From contig CANKYC010000039.1 of NCBI GenBank assembly GCA_947487845.1, positions 1-10,805 on the forward strand: DNA of 10,805 bases, given 5' to 3'. Of this stretch, positions 5,389-10,805 are shown piece after piece. Position numbers and translations under genes: made by a program. Below the pieces are notes generated by a model. The model was not told the DNA's origin. It did no database searches and saw only the letters and a program-made list of their open reading frames with translations. Within the stretch, counting starts at the first letter, position 1; each line of letters starts with the position of its first letter. Source of the DNA: Rickettsiales bacterium (GTDB lineage: Bacteria; Pseudomonadota; Alphaproteobacteria; Rickettsiales; UBA1997).

Positions 5389-8300
5389 ACCTATATTTGG
5401 CGTTACTTTTGAAGATCTTTACGAGCGTGAAGGTTTAGAAAAATTAAACAAAAAATTTGAAGAATATTTAAATGAAAAAACTCCGGAAATTGCGGCGCGT
5501 TTTTTGAGTTTAAAAAAAGTTGAAGCTGGTTTGGAATTTATGACCAATCCACAGAAATCGCAGGTTTTAATTGATGTTGCGCGGGTTTTGGAAGATTTTA
5601 TTGTCGAGCTTTTTAACATCGAAAAAGAAAATTCTGACTTAAAAAAACGTCACGAAGATTTAAAAAAAATCTATCAAATTCGTCGTGAATTTGTACAGCG
5701 CGAAGTGGCAAAAAAAATTAGTTTAGAGGATTTTGAACAGATCCTGAAACAAGTTCAGGATGACGTAATTCTTGGTAAAACCTCCCTCAATTTTCACCCT
5801 CAATTTGAACAAATCTCAAAACGAGTTCAGGATGACGTAATTCTTGGTAAAACCTCCCCCCATCGTCATCCTGAACTCGTTTCAGGATCTAATCTCGGTT
5901 TTAAGATTTTAGAAAAATTAAATATTCCTCACGATGATATTGATGATCTAGAAAAAAAACTCGCCGCAGCAATTTCTCAAGAAAAAAATTTAGAAGAATT
6001 AACGCTTTATTCAGCTTGGGCCTTATATTCGCAAGCGGGTCGTCGCCTTCACAAAAACGGCGCATTATTTATTTTGCCAAAAAAAATCGATCACCAAAAT
6101 CTGTTAAATTCAACTCATGAAAAATCAAAACGCCATGAATCTAATAATAGTTTTAATCTAACTGATAATGGCTTTGAACTCAATCGGGCGTTGGCTGAAG
6201 CTAATTATTGTATTTTTTGTCATAAGCAGGAAAAAGATTCTTGTAAAACTGGAATTAAAGCGCCACTTTCATTTGTACATACGCCAGCAAATTCGGGTAA
6301 TAATTTAAAAGTTGATCCGCTCGGCGTTGAATTACATGGTTGCCCTTTGGATGAAAAAATTTCAGAAATGAATTTTTTAAAATCAGAAGGTTTTTCGCTC
6401 GCCGCTTTTGCAATTGCAGTTGTCGATAATCCAATGATTGCCGGCACGGGACATCGTATTTGCAATGATTGCATGAAGTCGTGCATTTATCAAAAACAAG
6501 ATCCCGTTGATATTCCACAAATTGAAACTCGCACTTTAAAAGATGTTTTAGCGCTGCCATTTGGCTTTGAAATTTATTCGCTTTTAACGCGTTGGAATCC
6601 GTTAAATATTGCCAAAAATTTACCGCAAAAAAATACGGGTAAAAAAATTCTGATCGCTGGTTTAGGGCCTGCCGGCTACACTTTGGCGCATCATTTATTA
6701 AATGATGGTCATGAAGTTGTAGCAATTGATGGTTTAAAAATTGAGCCGTTAAATTCACAAATTTCGGGAATTGATGAATATGGCAATCGTCAAAAATTTA
6801 AACCGATAAAATATTTAGATGAAATTTACGAACCGCTTTCAAGCCGCTTGATTCATGGTTTTGGAGGTGTTGCCGAATATGGAATTACGGTGCGTTTTGA
6901 CAAAAATTTTCTAAAAGTTATTCGCCTACTTTTGGAGCGTAGAAAAAATTTCCGCATGTTTGGCGGCATTCGTTTTGGTTCTTCAATTACCGATAAAACT
7001 GCTTTTGAAAATTATGGCTTTGATCACGTTGCGCTTTGTATTGGCGCGGGTCGCCCTAATATTATTAATTTAAAAAATAACTTCGCCAAAGGCGTGCGTT
7101 CGGCTTCAGATTTTTTGATGTCGTTGCAATTAACCGGCGCTTTTAAAGAAGAATTATTTACCAATTTACAAGTTCGCCTGCCAATTTTGGTAATTGGCGC
7201 GGGTCTTACGGCTGTTGATACGGCTTGCGAAGCGCAGGCTTATTATTTGGTGCAAATAAAAAAATTCGCCAAGAAAGTTGCAGAAATTGGCAAAGAAAAA
7301 ATTTGGGCAATTTTAAATGAAGAAGAAAAAATTATTGCCGCAGAATTTTTGCAACATGCAGAAGAATTAAAAAGTGATAATGCTTTTGAATTGCTGAAAA
7401 AATGGGGTGGTGCAAAAATTATTTACCGAAAAAAATTACAAGATTCTCCAGCTTACAGGTTGAGCCACCAAGAGCTGAATAAAGCGTTTGAAGAAGGTGT
7501 AGAATTTGTTGAAAATATTACGCCATTGGAAATTGAAATTGACGATTTTGGTCACATTAAAAACTTGAAATGTGCCGATAATAAAAATTTCAAATGCAAA
7601 GCGCTTTTAATTGCGGCGGGAACTACGCCAAATATTGCGCCGGTTTTAGAAGATGGTTTGGATTTTAAATTAGATGGAAAATATTTTTCTGAAATTGATG
7701 AAAAAGAAAAGCATTTTGATATCACGCACAGCGCGCGTCCAAAGCAATTTAGCGTGATTACAAAAATTGATAAAAATTCAGGAAAAGCGGTGAGTTTTTT
7801 TGGTGATTTGCATCCCAATTTTGAAGGAAATGTGGTGAAGGCGATGGCGAGTGCAAAATTAGGCCATGATCAAATTACTAAAATTCTTGATGGAAAATCT
7901 TCGAATTTTGAAGCGGGTTTTTTGGAAAAAATAAATTCTGAATTTCTGGTAAAAATCGAAAAAATTGAAAGGCTTTCTGACTATGTTTTAGAAGTCTCGG
8001 TGCGCGCACCGCTTTTGGCGAAACATACTAAAATAGGACATATTTTTAGATTGCAAAATTACCACGCTTTGGCCCAAAAAATTGACGATCAATTACAAGC
8101 CATGGAAGGTGTTGCGTTAACTGCGCTTTCGATTAATCGCGAAAGCGGAATTATTACTTGTGTTGCACTTGAAGTTGGCGCTTCAACCAATTTAATTAAA
8201 AATTTTAAAGCTGGCGAACCTTGTGTTTTCATGGGTCCAAGTGGCTCGCCAACGGAAATGCCAAAAAATGAAACTGTAGTTTTGGTTGGCGGAGGACGTG

Positions 8301-8824
8301 GAAATCAGCCTTTAACCGAGATTGCGCAAGCTTACAAAGCAAATGGTTGTGAAGTGATTTTTTTTGCCGGTTATCGCAAAGAATCTAATATTGTGCGTTT
8401 GGAAAGAATGCAAAAATCTTGCGATGTTTTGGTTTTGGCAATTGATGAAAAAAATGGCTCGGTTGTTGAAGTTTTAGCCGATTATTTTTTGAAAAATCCG
8501 AAAAAAATCGATCGCATTTTTACGATTGGAAATGATCAAATGATGCATGAAATTGCGAAATTGCGTCATCAGAATTTAGTGCCTTCAATTAGTGAGGCGA
8601 GGGTTGCAATTACTAGTTTAAATGCGCCAATGCAATGTATGTTAAAAGGAGTTTGTTCGCAATGTTTGCAAAAAAGGGTGAATGAAAAAGGTGAGGAGGA
8701 ATATTTTTATTCTTGCGCCAATCAAGACCAAAATATGGATAAGCTCGATTTTGGACATTTGCATAATCGCTGCGAACAAAATTCTTTGAGTGAAAAAATT
8801 GCGAAGTTGTGGTATAGGCTTTAA
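5366..8824 (+). CDS. Large multidomain iron-sulfur flavoprotein (GltD/DPYD-like plus PyrK/FNR-like)
   Basis: This 1152-aa protein appears to be a soluble NAD(P)-linked electron-transfer enzyme; its substrate is unknown. Residues 1 to about 270 are mostly helical and charged, and hold a palindromic-element insertion at 123-175. Residues 282-373 resemble the alpha-helical Fe-S domain of GltD and dihydropyrimidine dehydrogenase: C282, C285, C293, GCP with C326, then C366, C369, C373. An FAD-binding Rossmann motif GLGPAG is at 432-437 and a second nucleotide-binding motif GAGLTAVD begins at 611. The C-terminal part looks like a ferredoxin-reductase/PyrK module: LEVSVRAP, then GGGRGN at 975-980, ending with C1091, C1097, C1100 and C1117 in the spacing of a PyrK [2Fe-2S] site. 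The ATG at 5366 lies inside murE; no other in-frame ATG occurs until about residue 59, and the early FGVTFEDLYEREGLEKLN segment looks conserved in type. Alphaproteobacterial genomes carry similar proteins named only as pyridine nucleotide-disulfide oxidoreductases. Confidence 0.85.
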   Translation: MPLENPLKPIFGVTFEDLYEREGLEKLNKKFEEYLNEKTPEIAARFLSLKKVEAGLEFMTNPQKSQVLIDVARVLEDFIVELFNIEKENSDLKKRHEDLKKIYQIRREFVQREVAKKISLEDFEQILKQVQDDVILGKTSLNFHPQFEQISKRVQDDVILGKTSPHRHPELVSGSNLGFKILEKLNIPHDDIDDLEKKLAAAISQEKNLEELTLYSAWALYSQAGRRLHKNGALFILPKKIDHQNLLNSTHEKSKRHESNNSFNLTDNGFELNRALAEANYCIFCHKQEKDSCKTGIKAPLSFVHTPANSGNNLKVDPLGVELHGCPLDEKISEMNFLKSEGFSLAAFAIAVVDNPMIAGTGHRICNDCMKSCIYQKQDPVDIPQIETRTLKDVLALPFGFEIYSLLTRWNPLNIAKNLPQKNTGKKILIAGLGPAGYTLAHHLLNDGHEVVAIDGLKIEPLNSQISGIDEYGNRQKFKPIKYLDEIYEPLSSRLIHGFGGVAEYGITVRFDKNFLKVIRLLLERRKNFRMFGGIRFGSSITDKTAFENYGFDHVALCIGAGRPNIINLKNNFAKGVRSASDFLMSLQLTGAFKEELFTNLQVRLPILVIGAGLTAVDTACEAQAYYLVQIKKFAKKVAEIGKEKIWAILNEEEKIIAAEFLQHAEELKSDNAFELLKKWGGAKIIYRKKLQDSPAYRLSHQELNKAFEEGVEFVENITPLEIEIDDFGHIKNLKCADNKNFKCKALLIAAGTTPNIAPVLEDGLDFKLDGKYFSEIDEKEKHFDITHSARPKQFSVITKIDKNSGKAVSFFGDLHPNFEGNVVKAMASAKLGHDQITKILDGKSSNFEAGFLEKINSEFLVKIEKIERLSDYVLEVSVRAPLLAKHTKIGHIFRLQNYHALAQKIDDQLQAMEGVALTALSINRESGIITCVALEVGASTNLIKNFKAGEPCVFMGPSGSPTEMPKNETVVLVGGGRGNQPLTEIAQAYKANGCEVIFFAGYRKESNIVRLERMQKSCDVLVLAIDEKNGSVVEVLADYFLKNPKKIDRIFTIGNDQMMHEIAKLRHQNLVPSISEARVAITSLNAPMQCMLKGVCSQCLQKRVNEKGEEEYFYSCANQDQNMDKLDFGHLHNRCEQNSLSEKIAKLWYRL
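5732..5890 (+). repeat. In-frame palindromic repeat element with nested tandem duplication
   Basis: Outer 27-nt arms at 5739-5765 and 5864-5890 are reverse complements with a single mismatch. Inside, a 55-nt unit is present twice as direct repeats (5732-5786 and 5804-5858; five mismatches, the last 35 nt identical), offset by 72 nt, exactly 24 codons. The element is read through in frame as residues 123-175, giving FEQILKQVQDD..., FEQISKRVQDD... and then RHPELVSGS. These peptides are the familiar translation of palindromic elements common in Rickettsiales-like genomes. The encoded insert lies in the poorly conserved N-terminal helical region, where an extra surface loop could be tolerated. 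Confidence 0.9.
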
Positions 8825-8828
8825 GAAA

Positions 8829-9581
8829 CTAGTGCGAAGCAGCTAATTGAGGAGAAATAGAAATAGCCTGTACTTTCGCTGACACAATATTTTTGGAAGG
8901 TTCTTTTGCCGATGATACTAAATCTGAAATTAATGATTTTCTGGTATTGTCATCTTCAATACCCAAAGCATCTTTGACTAGTTCTTTATCTAAAATGGTT
9001 TGAATCATTTTAGAGCAATCTTGAACCGCTAGAGATTTTACCGCTAAAGATGAATCTTTCGAAGTTTTGCTTGGGTAAAGAATATCGTTAATTTTTGCTG
9101 CAAAATGATCTCCTTGAGCAGGAGTTTCGCAGGCTTTAATTTCGCCTTGTTTTTCACTGGTTAATTTTATTGCTAATTCTTCAGTGAATTTTTTCCATTC
9201 AATTGGATCGTGAGTTGGATTGATAGCTAGAATTTTATCAGACTTAGCCTGATTGAAATGATTTTCGGCTTCGCCAGATAGAAAATGCGCGCTCATAAAA
9301 GCTAATTCTGCTATTTGACTTGCAACCGGAACTGGAATTAGTCCAGAAAGTTTCGCTCCAACTTCCAATGATTTGGTAAATGTACTTTCTTTTTGTTTAA
9401 GTCCAGTATGAACGCCCATCGCTCTAAATTGCTCATCATTTAGAGTTTGTATTATTGTAAGATGGTATTTTGTAAGTTTTTCATCGGCGGCGATTTCTTG
9501 GCGGCTAAGAAGAGGTTTTTCGGTGGGCAAATGACCGTAACCAGATTCGATTAAATTTGAATTAGATAATGTTACGGCCAT
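8829..9581 (-). CDS. Hypothetical protein downstream of pal
   Basis: I do not recognise this 250-aa protein. It has no signal peptide, lipobox or transmembrane span; the only mildly hydrophobic stretch is about residues 74-102 (VGAKLSGLIPVPVASQIAEL and onward). The rest is hydrophilic, Lys/Glu/Ser-rich and probably helical, with two cysteines (about 151 and 189). It starts 12 nt after the pal stop on the same strand, so the two are probably co-transcribed, in the place where cpoB (ybgF) often follows pal; nothing in it resembles CpoB's coiled coil or TPR repeats. The start ATG (MAVTLSNSN) has only a weak purine run upstream. Its stop lies 4 nt from the convergent flavoprotein stop. A lineage-specific cytoplasmic or secreted protein are both possible. 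Confidence 0.65.
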   Translation of the reverse strand: MAVTLSNSNLIESGYGHLPTEKPLLSRQEIAADEKLTKYHLTIIQTLNDEQFRAMGVHTGLKQKESTFTKSLEVGAKLSGLIPVPVASQIAELAFMSAHFLSGEAENHFNQAKSDKILAINPTHDPIEWKKFTEELAIKLTSEKQGEIKACETPAQGDHFAAKINDILYPSKTSKDSSLAVKSLAVQDCSKMIQTILDKELVKDALGIEDDNTRKSLISDLVSSAKEPSKNIVSAKVQAISISPQLAASH

Positions 9582-9593
9582 TTTTTATTCTTA

Positions 9594-10112
9594 TTAATTA
9601 ACTACAGTTACAGCTCTTCTGTTTTTAGCTAAAATTTCTTCGCTAGTTCCAAAGAATGCTGGACGTTCTTTGCCATAGGAAATAATTTTAATTCTTGCGG
9701 CATCAATGCCATTCGAGGTTAAATATTTTTTAGCAGCATTAGCTCTTTTTTCACCAAGTGCGATGTTATATTCGCGGGTTCCGCGTTCGTCGCAATGGCC
9801 TTCGATTGTGATTTTAATTCCAGCGTCGCTTTTTAACCAAGAAACTTGGGTATCAAGGATTTTTTTAGTTTCATCATTTAAATCAGCTGAATCGTAACCG
9901 AAAAGTACGCGGTCTTGAACTTCGATTTCTTGTACAGGAACTTGTTGATTTAAGACATCAGCTTGTTGTTCACCTTCAAGAGTTTGGTAAGAACCTTTGT
10001 CGTCAACTTGAGCGGCGGCTTTGTCTTCGGTTCTTAAATCATCGCTTTTGGTTTTGCTTTGGCAAGAAACCAGCAAAATAACAGCGGATAAAGTTAGGAA
10101 TTTTTTAAGCAT
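9594..10112 (-). CDS. pal: Pal, peptidoglycan-associated outer-membrane lipoprotein
   Basis: Pal anchors the outer membrane to peptidoglycan and works with the Tol proteins in envelope constriction at division. The 172-aa precursor has a lipoprotein signal (MLKKFLTLSAVILLVSC) with lipobox LVSC and lipidated Cys17. A charged linker (about 18-65) leads to an OmpA-like domain starting at VLFGYDSADL. The diaminopimelate-binding core is EGHCDERGTREYNIALG (104-120) followed by EKRANAAKKYL, with NRRAVTVVN at the end. A Shine-Dalgarno GAGGT lies 4 nt before the ATG, and a good promoter lies further upstream. tolB is not directly upstream as it is in most Gram-negatives; the upstream gene is divergent. 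The hypothetical gene at 8829-9581 follows 12 nt downstream. Confidence 0.96.
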   Translation of the reverse strand: MLKKFLTLSAVILLVSCQSKTKSDDLRTEDKAAAQVDDKGSYQTLEGEQQADVLNQQVPVQEIEVQDRVLFGYDSADLNDETKKILDTQVSWLKSDAGIKITIEGHCDERGTREYNIALGEKRANAAKKYLTSNGIDAARIKIISYGKERPAFFGTSEEILAKNRRAVTVVN

Positions 10113-10166
10113 TGCAACCTCGAAATATTGTTGGAAATTAGTTTTTTTGAAAAAAGATCGAATAGG

Positions 10167-10194
10167 AATTTATTTTTTGCTTACCTAATGTCAA
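10167..10194 (-). promoter_or_regulatory. Predicted sigma-70-type promoter of pal
   Basis: Read on the - strand, a perfect TTGACA -35 box (10189-10194) is followed after 16 bp by TAAATT (10167-10172), four of six to the -10 consensus. The start would fall near 10160, giving a leader of about 48 nt to the pal ATG. This would also serve the downstream hypothetical gene, which has no evident promoter of its own. Confidence 0.55.
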
Positions 10195-10240
10195 GAAAAC
10201 AGGTGCGATAAATTACAGGTTATTTTAAAAAGAATTTGGA

Positions 10241-10261
10241 GGCGCAATAAGTTTTTGCGCC
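10241..10261 (+). promoter_or_regulatory. GC-rich hairpin / inverted repeat in the divergent intergenic region
   Basis: GGCGCAA (10241-10247) and TTGCGCC (10255-10261) form a perfect 7-bp inverted repeat around TAAGTTT. It lies 33 nt before the GTG start of the rightmost gene and upstream of the pal promoter. No T-run follows on either strand, so it does not look like a terminator. It could be an operator half-site pair or a leader hairpin. A GGAGG at 10238-10242 overlaps its left arm but has no usable start codon at the right distance. Confidence 0.4.
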
Positions 10262-10294
10262 CAGATTAAATTAAATCACAAACAGGTAAAACTA

Positions 10295-10805
10295 GTGAGC
10301 ATTGATACAAGTAGCAAAACTTCCGTAAAGGAATTGGTTGATGAACAGCTAAAACAATTTTTTGAGAAAAAGCATGAAGCTACTATAGTAGATGATGAAG
10401 CTTTGAATCAGAAGAAAAATGGTCAGTTATATAAAATTTCTGAGCTTTACCAAAAAGAATATGTTGATCTCATCAGGGGAAAGTTGCGGGATAATTTTAT
10501 TAAAATCTGCGGGGGCGACGACAATAAAGAGTCAAGCGACAAAAATAAAAAGGACATCGAAGATCAGCTTATAATTGCCAAGAAAATTTTTGATGAAAGA
10601 AGTGATAATGTTAGATGCTGGAAAAATGTTAAACGTCAGGAATATGAAATCAGAAGATTTGAGTTAAAGCCAGGGCAGATTAAGTTAGATGATTTGATGA
10701 CTCAAATGGCTGACAATATGACATTTATTAATGAAGATGGGAGTTACGTCAGCAATAAAAATGGCAATGTTTCTCGTAGTACTTATGGCGGTGATGAAGT
10801 AGCGG
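10295..10805 (+). CDS. Unrecognised protein, N-terminal part (runs off the right edge)
   Basis: An open frame of 170 codons runs from GTG 10295 to the window end with no stop. The upstream in-frame stop is TAA at 10226-10228, and no ATG lies between, so GTG is chosen; AGG at 10284-10286, 8 nt before it, could serve as ribosome-binding site. The visible protein begins (M)SIDTSSKTSVKELVDEQLKQ. It is strongly hydrophilic, rich in Lys, Asp, Glu and Asn, and has no signal peptide or membrane segment. It has a short Asp/Lys-rich stretch (GGDDNKESSDKNKK) and two cysteines. I recognise no domain. It is transcribed divergently from pal. Coding status rests on the uninterrupted frame and natural-looking composition. 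Confidence 0.7.
   Translation, partial: MSIDTSSKTSVKELVDEQLKQFFEKKHEATIVDDEALNQKKNGQLYKISELYQKEYVDLIRGKLRDNFIKICGGDDNKESSDKNKKDIEDQLIIAKKIFDERSDNVRCWKNVKRQEYEIRRFELKPGQIKLDDLMTQMADNMTFINEDGSYVSNKNGNVSRSTYGGDEVA

Noticed and set aside
5732..5890. Direct repeats considered as a CRISPR array or insertion sequence
   Set aside because: Only two copies, no comparable spacers, no transposase; the arms are palindromic and translated in frame.
6255..6758. 167-aa antisense frame within the flavoprotein gene
   Set aside because: Opposite-strand shadow of a region whose + frame carries clear Fe-S and FAD motifs.

Overview
The window looks like an AT-rich chromosome segment from an early-branching, Rickettsiales-like alphaproteobacterium. 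Three things point there: a circularly permuted two-piece tmRNA gene of the alphaproteobacterial kind, an SspB adaptor of the alpha type with a C-terminal VISLDAFRKN tail, and an in-frame palindromic element encoding the RHPELVSGS / KQVQDD peptides that are scattered through Rickettsiales-type genomes. The taxon is inferred from these marks and not from any search.

Layout. Positions 1-1536 hold the 3' part of a large surface-type protein (LamG-like end, cysteine-rich repeats, glycine-rich C-terminal domain). Positions 1537-1742 have no convincing gene. About 1743-2072 is ssrA: acceptor piece first, an 8-nt spacer, then the coding piece with a tag ORF at 1953-2012. From 2098 to 8824 five genes run head-to-tail on the + strand with overlaps or 2-nt gaps: sspB, plsY, pyrF, murE and a 1152-aa iron-sulfur flavoprotein. 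On the - strand follow pal (9594-10112) and, downstream of it, an orphan 250-aa gene (8829-9581) that ends 4 nt from the flavoprotein gene. A short divergent intergenic region with a good pal promoter and a GC-rich hairpin precedes an unrecognised GTG-started gene (10295 onward) that runs off the right edge.

How the parts fit. ssrA and sspB form a rescue and degradation unit: tmRNA adds the tag to stalled proteins and SspB hands tagged proteins to ClpXP. The encoded tag, ANDNFANDNFEFTPVALAA, carries the presumed SspB-binding segment twice, and all four DNA differences between the copies are synonymous. plsY (phospholipid synthesis), pyrF (UMP synthesis) and murE (peptidoglycan precursor) are envelope and nucleotide housekeeping genes sharing one transcription unit. 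Pal tethers the outer membrane to peptidoglycan.

The items most worth a second look are the doubled tag with its neighbouring adaptor, the non-canonical T-loop of the tmRNA, and the nested palindrome/tandem duplication inside the flavoprotein gene. I found no CRISPR array, insertion sequence, integrase or defence system.
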